NCBI RefSeq assembly: GCF_030052815.1
Contig: NC_079500.1
Coordinates: forward strand, 5,664,298 to 5,728,297
Direction of reading: 5' to 3'
Length of the DNA stretch: 64,000 bases
Source: Hevea brasiliensis
Taxonomy: Eukaryota > Streptophyta > Magnoliopsida > Malpighiales > Euphorbiaceae
Under the pieces are notes generated by a model. The model worked only from the letters and a program-made list of their open reading frames with translations. It was not told the DNA's origin and made no database searches. Below, in pieces: positions 25,002 to 36,572 of this stretch (position 1 is the stretch's first letter; each line of letters starts with the position of its first letter). The translations under genes were made by a program, and so were the position numbers.

Positions 25002-28000
25002 GAGAAGCCTGGATGTTCATGTGAGCTGTCTGGTGCTGAAACAATGGAAGCACAACTTATTCAAATCAAGGTACACAGTTGCTAGAACATGTTCAAGCTG
25101 AAAAGGGGAAAAAAAAGAAGAAAATTAGTCGGCTAGAATATCTTGTTATGAGAAAATTTTGTCTGCTTTTTTACTAATGCATCAATTTGAAACCTTATTT
25201 TTGTTTATTTCAATATATTCTTTACATTGTATTTATCTTAACAAACAGGTGCTGTTAATTTTTCACATCAACAGTTTTAATTGTAGTAAATTTATTTTCT
25301 TAATATTTTCCCTGAGGTTGGTTCTATTGTCATGTATAGAATGCTGACTTCTGCTTCTTTTTGTAGATAACCAGTGCAGGCTTGTGGTCACACAATGAAT
25401 CTGAGTCCAATATAGCGGATGTTCCTGGAGTGGAGACTGTATCAGATAAACTAACATTGCTAAATGTGGATGAAGATGGATTGACATTTCTGGCTCCAGA
25501 GTTTTGGTTGAAATGGATTAGATTGAGCGCTAAGAAAGGAAAGCTAGCACTGAAATTCTGGAAGACTGATTCTGAAAATCTTGGATATCAACATGGAAGC
25601 TCTGCCAGCAGCGATAGCTCTAAGCCAATGGTTGATGATGATGTCACTAAAACTGATAAATTGGAGACACGCAGTAGTTTCCCTATATCAGCCAAGGAAA
25701 CTTTTAAAGCAGCCATTATTCATTTTGGAAAAAAATGGCACGGGCGTTTATCATTTATTTGGAGACATGCAGTGCAAATAATACGAAGTTTCCAGAAATT
25801 GTGGGTGAGATTATTAAAGAAAACTCACAACTATGTTTTCCTATTCCCCTTTTCTCTGTCTATCTCTAGTCACTGAAATAGAAATGGAGTAGTTCATTAT
25901 ACTTTCAAAATATAATAGTGCTTTTGTTTCTATTACCTTCATTTCTAACAAGTCATTTCATGTGACAGCTTATATGTTTTATAGGCAAGAACTAATTATA
26001 GGCATGCTACATTGTGCTGAAATATAATTCAAGAGTGAGGGCACCCATTTTTAAAACTCTGTTCTTGTAGGTCAAAGAGGCTTTAATATCCTATTAGAGA
26101 ATCACTCAATCTGAAATTTAAACTGGTGGATGAGGGCCCAAGAACAAAGTTTTATTCTCTAATGGTGGCTAATTACTTTATCTTTTGTGACCTGGAGCTA
26201 CTTTGCCTAGATCAATGATTGAATTTAGATGAGCGGTGAATGAATTTAGACCTTTTTTTTTCCTTTGAAAGTAATGTTGCCAAATTAATGCTTGAAAACT
26301 TTTAGATTATAGTTGTATGCATGTTGATTTCTATATAGTTTCTTTCTATAGTGCTAAGTATTTTGAATAACTTCTACTATTCAGTGTGCTGTTGAATCTC
26401 ATTTTGAGGATGTAAAAGAAACTCGCCTGTTGCCTCAAATTTAGAGTTTGCACTGGCAAAAATATGTTAGTCAATATATTAGGATATCCTTGGCAGTAGT
26501 TCCTGAGGCGTAGAAGTTCATTCAAAGTTAATTGCTTGGGCATTAACCATATCTGGCTCAACTGTGTGCTTTAGTGGAAATATGAGGCTATATAGTTTAA
26601 AACCTACCCCTTTGGGTAGGAAATTGGGGTGAAAATGAGTAAAATTAACCATCTGTCCATAATACAATTTGAAAGAGAGAGAGGGAGAGAGAGAGCCCTC
26701 TCATTTTCTTTTTTTCCATTTTCATTCCTCCCCTCTCTTTGTTCCCAAATATTCTTAAATAGTTGAAATATTATAAGAAATATGATTAAATATTTGGTAG
26801 TGTAGAAAGATATGATTCTCCTTAATTTCAATTAATCTGTACATGGGTATATATATACAATTGATTCCTATAATTGTGTTCTACTAATTAGGAAGAAATC
26901 CTAAATAAGAAATCCTAAATAGGAATACAGAATACATAATATACAAAGAAATAATATAGTGATTGACTTTCCATAACAATCTCTCTCAAGTTGGAGCATA
27001 AATGTTAATCATGCCTAACTTGTTACAAATGTGGTCAATCCTAGCTCTATTAAGAGCTTTTGTAAAAATATCTCCTAACTGCTCTTCAGTTTTGATGTGT
27101 CCTGTTAAGATGATCTGTTGTTGAATCTTTTCACGAACAAAGTGACAATCAATCTCAATATGTTTGGTCCGCTCATGAAACACTGGATTAAAAGCAATAT
27201 GGAGAGCAGCTTGATTATCACACCATAATTTCGCAGGCAGGGAGGTCTTAAAACCTGTCTCATCTAGTAATTGAAGTATCCACATTATCTCACATACTGA
27301 TTGTGTCATGGCTCTGTATTCTGATTCAGCACTAGATCGAGAAACTACACTCTGCTTCTTGCTTCTCCAAGACACCAAATTTCCTCCAACAAAAACGCAA
27401 TATCTAGTAGTTGACCTCCTGTCGACCTTAGATCCAGTCCAGTCGGCATCTGAAAAACATTCAACATTCAAATGCCCATGATTACCATATAATAGACCTC
27501 TTCCTGGAGCGCCCTTCAGATAACACAAGATTTATCCCAAGGCTTCCCATTGAGCAACAGTTGGGGAAGACATAAACTGACTTACCACACTAACGGCATA
27601 AGCAATGTCAGGACGAGTGACTGTAAGGTAGTTCAATTTTCCTACCAATCTCCTGTATCTCTCTGGATCTTCAAACAACTCACTATCCCCTGCTAACAGT
27701 TGTAAATTTGGAGTCATTGGTGCACTACAAGGCTTAGCACCTAATTTTCTTGTCTCTGTCAATAAATCGAGAACATATTTTCTTTGAGACAAAAAAATAC
27801 CCTTCTTACTTCTCATAACTTCAATACCCAAGAAATACTTTAACGATCCCAAGTCTTTGGTCTGAAACTGGGTTTGGAGGAAGGTTTTAAGAGATGAAAT
27901 ACCTGCAGAGTCACTCCCAGTGATGACAATGTCATCCACATAGACTACCAGGAGAATTAGACCAGCCTCAGATTGCCTATAAAATACTGAGTGATCACAC

Positions 28001-31000
28001 TTACTCTTTTGCATACCAAATTCCTGTATTGCTTCACTGAATCTTCCAAACCAGGCCCTAGGACTTTGTTTCAAGCCGTAAAGAGACTTTCGAAGCCTAC
28101 AAACTTTACCTAACTCCCCCTGAGCAACAAACCCAGGTGGTTGCTTCATATACACCTCCTCCTGAAGATCACCATGAAGGAAAGCATTCTTGATATCCAA
28201 TTGGTGCAGGGGTCAATCATATGTAGCTGCTAAAGAGATAAACAAGCGAACAGAAATAAGTTTAGCTACAGGAGAAAAAGTGTCAGAGTAGTCAACCCCA
28301 TATGTCTGAGCATAAGAAGTGTCAATGTAGTCAACCCCATATGTCTGAGCATATCCTTTTGCTACAAGGCGTGCTTTTAATTTAGCCACAGAACCATCAG
28401 AATTTACCTTTACTGTAAATACCCATTTGCAACCAATAGCTTTCTTACCAGTGGGCAAAGGCAACAGTTCCCATGTACCATTAGCATCTAAAGTCTCCAT
28501 TTCCTCTTTCATAGCAGCACACCAGCCAGGATGAGATAATGCTTCACCAACAGTATTAGAGATAGGAACAGAGTCTAAAGAAGTAACAAAACACCGAGAA
28601 CAAGAAGACAATTGATTATAAGAAACAAAAGAAGAGATAGGGTAAGTACATGAACGTTTATCTTTACGAAGAGCAATGGGTAAGTCTAGATCAGAATTAT
28701 GATCAGTATGAGGTACAGGATCTCCCAACGAAGTAGCTGGTGGAGAATCTGAGTCAGAAATCTCTAATCTCCTAGAATAAACATGAACAACGGGAGGTCG
28801 AGTAGGTCTAGAGACAGAAGGATCAGGCTGTGGAAGAGGACTAGACATTGGTTGGACAGTATATATTAAGAGATCATCCTCCTCCCCCTGACTCTCATAC
28901 ACAGATGATGGAGGAAAAAATGGAGTGGATTCAAAAAATATGACATCTGTAGAAACAAGATAACGATTAAGAGTAGGAGAGAAACATCGGTACCCTTTTT
29001 GGAGCCGGGAGTACCCAAGGAAGACACATTTGAGAGACTTTGGATCCAATTTAGTAATCTGTGGACGAACATCACGCACAAACAGGTACAACAAAAAATA
29101 CGGGGTTTAACAGGGAACAAAAATTTTGTAGAAAACAAAGCAGTATAAGAAATATCCCCATTAAGGACAGAAGACGGCATACGATTGATAAAAAAACATG
29201 CCGTAGAAACTGTATCTGCCCAAAAGTGTTTAGAAACTTTCATCTGAAAAATAAGAGCACGAGTTACCTCAAGAAAATGCCGATTTTTTCTTTCGGCCAC
29301 GCCATTTTGGGATGGGGTATCCACACAGGAAGACTGATGAAGAATGCCATTTTGTGTCATATAAGACTGAAATTGTGCTAAAAAGTATTCTTTGGCATTG
29401 TCACTTCTTAATATGCGCACAAAAATATTAAATTGATTTTTGATTTCATTACAAAAGGCACAAAAGATAGAAAATAACTCAGAACGATTCTTCATTAAAT
29501 AGAACCAGGTAACACGAGAGTAATCATCAACAAAAGTAATAAAATAACGAAATCCAGTTTTAGAAGTAATAGAACAAGGACCCCAAACATCAGAATAAAC
29601 TAACTAAAAAGGGGATGAAGCCCGTTTATTGACTCTAGACACAGAAGACAAACGATGATGTTTTGCAAACTGACACGACTCACATTAGAGTACTGATAAA
29701 GACTGAAACTGAGGACACAATTTCTTCATGGTAGACAAAGAAGGATGGCCCAATCTACAATGAGCTTTAAGAGGTGTTAAGGTACTGGAGCAAACAAGCG
29801 ACCGCGGTATATGATTTTCCAAAATATAGAGACCACTTGACTCAGTTCTCTACCAATAATTTGCTTCGTTGTAAGATCCTGAAATAAATACTGGTCAGGA
29901 AAAAAGGAAACAGAACAATTTAAGGTACGAGTAAGTTTACTAACAGAAAATAGATTAAAAGAGAATTTTGGTAGACACAAAACAGATGACAAAGAAATTG
30001 ATGAAGTCGGGTTCGCAGTTCCAGAACCCATGACACAAGAAGTAGAACCATCAGCTAAAGTAACCGTAGAGGAAGTGAGATTGGACTGAAAAGCAGATAA
30101 AAGACTAGAATTACCTGTCATGTAATCTGTCGCACAAGAATCAATAACCCATTTGGATGAGGAAGACACAAGGCATGTAGTGGATTTACCTGACTCAGCG
30201 ATCGCAGTGACAGGGGAACTGGTAGGCTTTAGAGATGCTTGATGCTAGGAAAACTGTACAAAATCCTCTGCAGATACCAAAATAGTTTTCTCAGAGGAAG
30301 ATACTGTAGAATCCTCTGTTGTCATATTTGCCATCTGTGATCGCTGATTTTTCCTTTGAAGTTGCGGACAATTATATTTTGTATGGCCAGGCTCATGGCA
30401 ATAATAACAAATGATTCCTCTTGAGTCCTGATTAGAACTAGCCTCTCCATTGCGCTGATTACTTATGTTGCCTGTAATTCCTCCTCTACTTCCTCTTCTA
30501 TTACCCTGTTGTCCATTTGGATTACGTCTAATAAGAGCACTACTGGCAGGTTGTGAAGTTTGGGTACTTTCTGTACAAAGGACCCGTGTGAACGTTTCAT
30601 GCAAAGAGGAAATCTCAGAACTGAAGAAAATCTGAGATTTAGCAGTCTCATACTGTTAAGGAAGGCCTGCAAGAAAACTCATAACAGCCAGTTGCTTCTG
30701 TTGGGCCTGCTGAACTTTCACATCAGGATTAAAAGGCAACAATACATTAAGTTCCTCATATACCTGTTTAAAGTCCATAAAATAAGCCGTGAGAGACTTA
30801 TCCTCTTTCTCAGCATGGTAGAATGCCTTACAAACATCATAAATACATGAGATATTCCATTTACCAGAATACAAAAAATCTAAGTAATCCATAAATTCCT
30901 TAACAAATTCACAGTGATTAATTAAACCAATTAACTCACTGTGAATCGAGTTCCGAAGCTGCAAAAACAACCGAGCATCATCTCTTAGTCAAGTTTGTCG

Positions 31001-34000
31001 TGTATCATCAGTAGGTGGATCTTTAGTAAGGTGATCATCCTTATCAATGCTACGCAAATAGACCCTAACAGTCTTACTCCACTCCAGATAATTTGAACCA
31101 TTAAGTTTGTGTTCCGTGATCTTAGTCATCAGCAGAATCACATCAGAAATAATATTCTTATTGTCTGCCATTTGTTGAGATAAAGAAAACTAACCGAAAC
31201 TCTAATTCAAAGTGTTTACAGTAGCAAAATAACCCAAAATCACAAATCAAGCAAATACCGATATAGGATCTGAGAGCCAAACCTAAGAAGTCCTTTAATG
31301 GTGTACTGGATCAGGCAACAGCACACAGTGGTGGAATGAGGGGGTTGAGGCGACGCCGGCGATGTTAATCAGAGTCGAAACAGCTGGTCGGCGGCCAAGG
31401 TCTCTCCTGAGCTGGGTGGTGAGAATAAATAGTCACTCTAGATAGATGACCTGCTCTGATACCATGTAGAAAGAGATGATTCTCCTTAATTTCAATTAAT
31501 CTGTACATGGGTATATATATACAATTGATTCCTATAATTGTGTTCTACTAATTAGGAAGAAATCCTAAATAAGAAATTCTAAATAGGAATACAGAATACA
31601 TAATATACAAAAAAATAATATAGTGATTGACTTTTCATAATAGGTAGAAATATGCTTAATTTTACGTGCTTAAATATTTTATAGATTACAAGAATTAAAG
31701 GTTTCTTTGCTGGATTTTAAATTTCAATGGCAGAATATCACAGGCATCCATTTAAATCTTGATGTTCCCAAGTGGATGAGAATACTTTACTTGGACAGGC
31801 TTAACACGTTTGCAGGTATTCTAGCTCCTTATTTGCTTGTTTACCAGTTAACATAATGTTGTAGACACTAACTAGTTTGCCTTTTTCTTTCTGTCAAGGT
31901 AGGGCTTCGTTCTTTTTTACAATGTGTTTTCAAGTCCTCACTTGGTTAAACAAGGATCTCAAATCACAGCAATCTGACTGCACAAGAAATTATAAATGAA
32001 TATGTTAGGTTTTTAGAGCTTTTGGGGAATAATCCAAAAGCTGTTTATTCTTATTTATAAACAATTAGTAAGGTGTTATTCTATCTATTTCAGTTCAATG
32101 GCTGGAGAAGAAGAGCAAGGCTTTTGAACCAACTTATTTATACACCATGGAAAAGGTATTTTTTCATCCTTTTCTCCTTTCTAAATATTTATTGTTCCAA
32201 TTTCCATTGTGCCAATTTTGTTGCTGCATTAAGTATGGTAAAATTTTTGCATAGCTTTTGACCAAAAATTCTGCCATGATGAAGACTATTCAGTCCATGT
32301 ATTTAACAATTTTTTTGGTCACAGGGTTATTTCTTGCTTCCTGAGGATGCTAAGTCTCGGCATAATATACGTACTGTTAACATTACTATATCAGCTCGGC
32401 ATCCTTGCTTTGGGAACAGGTTATTTTTCTTAATAATTATGTACATGCTTGAAAATGTAAAAAAAAAAAAATCCAAGGACTATTTATTGTTATTGTAAGA
32501 TTTACATTATTGAACATTGTAGTGGCATGGATTTGGTAATATGCAGTTATTGCAGAGCATGAAATATTTTAGATTTGGTGTATGAAATCATAGAATGGGT
32601 TGAGGATTTAGAGTTTGAAAATAGTCAGAAAATTTTAGCGTGTAGCGGTATAAGTTTGAAAAAGATTTTTAGGCAAAGTTGCTGGATTTTCAAGATAGAC
32701 TCATAATAAGGGTAATTCCACCATGTTTATTAGTGATAATCAGTCTGATAATTGCATCCCAACGCTTAGCGACTGGCAAGCCATTCCTAAATCTTTTATT
32801 GAAGTCTTTTTATTTGGCTTTAGTTAATATATAGAGCCCCTTGCAATATATATTCTTGGGTGGTATGCTTGTCCATTCAGCATTCATCACTTAGTGAACA
32901 CTTTCTTATTTGTAGGTGGCAGCAGCTTCTCATTAACAGAATTGTTGGATATGATACCATACTGATGAATAGTTTATTGAGTTCTCCTGGACAAGGTAGC
33001 ATCTCTAGTCCTGGACTCCTCATACTTGTTTAAATATGAATTGTCTCCTGTACGTGGTTCACAAATACATCACTAGAAGCTAGATTAATTTAGTGAATGC
33101 ATAAGCCCATCTTATTTTCAATTGTGTGAGTGTATTGGCTTTTCTTAGTGAATTCTGTCTTTTAAATTACATAATTCATAATTGTAAATATTTCAGTTGC
33201 TTATACAGTCAATTTGTCAGTTTTTATCACCTGACAACAAATATTTATCTAGTGCATGATTCTGTATTTTAAGTCCTAAGGATTATTCTAGTGCCAGGCA
33301 GCTGTGATTTATCAAGGGCAGCATCTTTCAATGAGAGTTTGCATCCATGCTGTACTAATGCACTTTGGCGTAGGTGCCACAAGTGACTTTCTCTTGGTTT
33401 CAGTAATAGAACTCATTTGTGGCTCTGGTCCTTTAGATGCCCTTCTGACTTGTATCACTGCTTTTTGTTTTCCAAATGTTTCAAATCACCCAGCATTTTC
33501 CGTGCGCGTGGCTGATTTATTGCATGCTGTGTTTAGAAATTCATCAGCCTTGCAATAGTTTGCAGGTTAGGAGCTTGTATGTCCACTCAAAAGGTCACAG
33601 AAATATAGCATGTCAGAGAGAGGAGCGAGTACACATGTAAGCTTGCACACACACACACTATTACTTTGTTCTCCTTTGTTTATCTGAATCTGCTAAATGC
33701 CAACTCTAGAATCAGTAATTTGGTGTTCAAGCTCGATACAATGTCTGGTTCAAATATCAATATTTGTTGCTATCATCACTAAGCATGGATTGATATATTA
33801 TGTGTCCTTTGCATGTGGACTTTTAGTTAGTCCATTATTGCATCTAAGCATGTTTTGGGTCTTTTGCAGGTTATCTTTATAATTTTCAAACAAAGGAGTT
33901 CTACAATCTTAGTTATCCGCAACAACCACCTGAAGGTCCTGCAAAATTTGGAGGTCTGTTTTGGGTGGTTGCAACGTGTTTTTCAAAAATATGTTTAGCC

Positions 34001-35672
34001 ACTAATATCCTGGTGCTGATATTCATTCTTGCTAAATTTATCTGGATAAACTTTTGACCTCGTTTTTAATTGATGGATATAACTGCTCTAAAGAGTTATA
34101 CTTGTTGGCTTCTTTGTAGACTATCTTGTGACCAAGTGTGGCGTGCTTATGATGTCGCTGTTTGTTTTCTTCACCACCACAATGTCAGTATCCTTTACAT
34201 TGAGAGAGACACAGACTCGAATGCTGAAATTTACAGGTGTGCTTTATTTCAATTTGTATTTAGAGGATGTGTAACAGTGTTATGACCATTCAATAAATGC
34301 ATCCTTGAAATTTTGTTTCCTTTACTCCTAATTAATGTGTCTCCTTGTATCTTAAAATCTTGCAAGTAGGTTCAAAGTTCAAATTGCTAGGTTTTCTAGG
34401 AAGCATAACCTTCTCGCTGATGGTTTTTAACCCAAGGCCTCCATCCATTGAATTGTGTCATTTAATATATTAGGTTTTCTTCTTTTTTTTTTTTTTTTTT
34501 TTTGGTAACGTTCATCTCTTTTCATTCCTTTGGATATCATTGCATGTTTACTTTTATGAAATTTGCAGTGCAGCTTCAACACCATGCTCGACATCAGCTG
34601 CCAACCTTTCAGTTGATCTTTGTGCATGTGATTGAGTCGCTTGTCTTTGTTCCTGTAAGAACAAATTTTTGTGGAGTTACTAGTGATGAGTTATTCTACC
34701 AATCAATTTTCCAAATTCTTCTTTTAATTTCCATTGTTTGCTTGATATCAATCTCTAGCATAAATTCTTATTCAGTAATATTTGCGCCAGTAGTTCTCAC
34801 TGGAGTTGACGACTGATGTAGTTCTAAATTGGTGTTGCAGATAATGATTGGGATCTTGTTTTTTCTGTTCGAGTTTTATGATGATCAGCTTTTGGCTTTC
34901 ATGGTCTTAATTCTTGTTTGGTTGTGTGAACTATTCACACTGATCAGGTCACTTCCCCTTCTCTGATTTGTTATGCATGAAACAAGATGTTAGGTTGTGC
35001 ATTTTTATTTGGTTGATGGTGTATTATGTGGCCATCATTAGTTTATTGTAGCCTATATAATCATTCTGCATTCTAAGAATATATCACTTATAGCCATTTG
35101 GGCGTTTGTGTTTTATTTGCATCCTCATCAATAGGAGTATGAGTTTTCCAATGGGCTAGGATGGTCGACATCAAGTAATATATGGCTTCTGTTGCATGTT
35201 CTAAATTTATGTTTTTAATTCCTTGACTCGTGATCTCTGATCTGGTGGATACAGTGGCTTTGGAGGTTTGATTGAGTTTACAAAAATGGATTTGATAGTT
35301 TTTTGGATATTGGGTGCTTGTGTGGGAAATGTTCTGGGTAGCTTGAGGACTAGTGTGGCACAATGGGTCACATATGCATACTAGTTGTTCAGAGGTCATA
35401 TTGGTATATACATCATAATGCATGCCCTGTATGTAATAATCAGTCAAGCCATCATACCTTGGATGTCTGCTTGCATTGTTCACGCTATGCGTAGATGTGT
35501 GTGCACGCATGTGTGCACACTTATTTCATTCCCTTATAATGAAATTTTGCTTGCCATGATCTTGCAGTGTGCGCACGCCAATATCAATGAAGTTCTTTCC
35601 GCGTTTCTTTTTGCTCTATTTTCTGGTTTTTCACATCTACTTCTTTTCCTATGCATATGGTATGGACCTAAT

Positions 35673-35732
<60 letters not shown>

Positions 35733-36572
35733 AGCTTGAAAATCTTACTTTTATCTGAGGATATTGATCAAATAATTTTCCAGGTTTTTCATATTTGGCG
35801 CTCTCTACAACTGCAGCATTTATGCAGCACCTCATTCTATACTTCTGGAACCGTTTTGAGGTAACATTCAGAATCTGCTTCCACATTTTTGGCATTGTTA
35901 TAGTGAATCATGCATGCATTACTTTTATGCATGGACTGGCAGCCATAATAAGTCCTGCAATTACTCATTGATGAAAGTTGCATATTCCTTTATTTCATGT
36001 GGCAAATTTGTTATAAGGGCACTGTTCCCTCTCCTGTCCTTAGTATGAATATTTCTGTTTGCTTTTCTGTGCTACTTGAATCTTAGGTACCAGCTTTGCA
36101 ACGGTTTATGCAAAACAGACGGTCACAGCTACAACAACACCCAGACTTCCATATCACATCCTCTACCATCCTTGCATCAACTTTACACATTACAAGATTG
36201 AACACTAGGAATGAAGGTCCGGTTAACACAGACTTGGCTTCCGGACCAGGATTTAGACCTGTGTCTGACCAAGCAGTTCGAGCAAATGGACTAGAACTTC
36301 CTGGACCTCAACAACGCATAGGAAATGACAATCTGCGCAGGTTAGGCAATACTATGCAGATTCCAGGTCAAACAGATCTTCGGCAACCAGAAACTGGTTC
36401 CAGCCCTGGGTCCATGAACTCATTTAGTTCACTGCTATTATGGATCTTGGGAGGGGCTTCTTCTGAAGGCCTCAACTCGCTTTTTTCAATGTTTAGAGAT
36501 GTGAGAGAGCAAGGACAAGTTTATGCTGACTCTCCCAGAGCTGAAAACCGTGCAAACCAGGATGTGCAATGA
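24406..36572 (+). CDS. Membralin (TMEM259-like) ER membrane protein, 14 exons
   Basis: Exons: 24406-24558, 25008-25070, 25367-25804, 31734-31815, 32094-32155, 32325-32419, 32916-32995, 33870-33953, 34120-34236, 34569-34654, 34841-34947, 35568-35659, 35784-35860, 36087-36572. All junctions are GT/AG and in phase, giving 673 residues. The product matches plant membralin (Arabidopsis At1g60995). Residues about 28-48 form one membrane segment (YLFIAITLFCVLVVMHANY region), followed by a long probably luminal stretch (WSHNESESN, FAIIHFGKKW-type blocks) and then at least four hydrophobic helices between about 360 and 510. The C-terminal tail (513-673) is polar, Gln/Pro/Gly-rich and probably disordered. 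Animal membralin works in ER-associated degradation; its plant role is little known. Intron 3 (5.9 kb) holds an antisense copia element, and the intron 1 acceptor follows a 32-T run. Orthology is confident; function is inferred. Confidence 0.93.
24967..24998 (+). repeat. Poly-T run at intron 1 acceptor of membralin
   Basis: About 32 consecutive T residues end 9 bp before exon 2 (starting at 25008). They form an extreme polypyrimidine tract directly before the AACGAGAAG acceptor. Confidence 0.85.
26801..26978 (-). repeat. Copia 3' LTR
   Basis: 178 bp, starting TGTAGAAAGA and ending CCATAACA on the plus strand. It is followed at 26979 onward by a purine-rich tract on the element strand (GAGAGAGAT). 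Confidence 0.95.
26986..31171 (-). pseudogene. Copia gag-pol polyprotein, multiply broken
   Basis: The minus-strand reading starts at 31171 (MADNKNIISDV). The gag zinc knuckle is CYYCHEPGHTKYNC. The protease box is IDSCATDYMTG, where the usual D-S/T-G triad has Cys for Gly. The integrase zinc finger (HCRLGHPSLS then CESCQFAKHH) and catalytic parts (RSDNAKEY, VAERKNRH) are visible. The reverse transcriptase has LDIKNAFLHG and YVDDIVI, and the RNase H has SAESEYRAM and WCDNQAA. Stops lie at 30989-30991, 30656-30658, 30245-30247, about 29683 and 29604, 28213-28215 and 27532-27534. Frameshifts are apparent near 29840 and 29090. A 39-bp direct duplication (units starting 28279 and 28318) inserts 13 residues before the reverse transcriptase. 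It cannot make a complete polyprotein. Confidence 0.92.
31453..31464 (-). other. Copia primer-binding site
   Basis: GCTCTGATACCA on the plus strand, i.e. TGGTATCAGAGC on the element strand, directly adjoining the 5' LTR. This is the conserved plant initiator-methionine tRNA primer match. Confidence 0.9.
31465..31642 (-). repeat. Copia 5' LTR
   Basis: 178 bp, nearly identical to 26801-26978. It differs by a few substitutions, including CATAATA for CATAACA at the outer end. Confidence 0.95.
35675..35733 (+). repeat. (CT)n tract in membralin intron 12
   Basis: A run of CT dinucleotides, broken once by TTT, ends in CTCTCAG at about 35733. This gives a strong-looking pyrimidine tract plus AG about 50 bp before the real acceptor at 35783. 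Confidence 0.85.

Larger units (their letters stand above)
26801..31642 (-). mobile_element. Full-length, inactivated Ty1/copia retrotransposon in membralin intron 3
   Basis: The 4842-bp element runs antisense to the host gene. Two 178-bp LTRs (26801-26978 and 31465-31642) are nearly identical, and the insertion is flanked by the perfect 5-bp duplication GGTAG (26796-26800, 31643-31647). The primer-binding site next to the 5' LTR reads TGGTATCAGAGC on the minus strand, the usual initiator-Met tRNA match of plant copia. Domain order is gag, protease, integrase, reverse transcriptase, RNase H, which defines copia rather than gypsy. Length and short LTRs would fit an Ale-like lineage, but that is a guess. 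The outer end of the 5' LTR has decayed from TG to TA. Coding lesions make it non-autonomous. Confidence 0.95.

Noticed and set aside
35088..35510. 140-codon minus-strand frame
   Set aside because: It falls in membralin intron 11 and has no recognisable domain. The plus-strand exon 12 just downstream is well supported.
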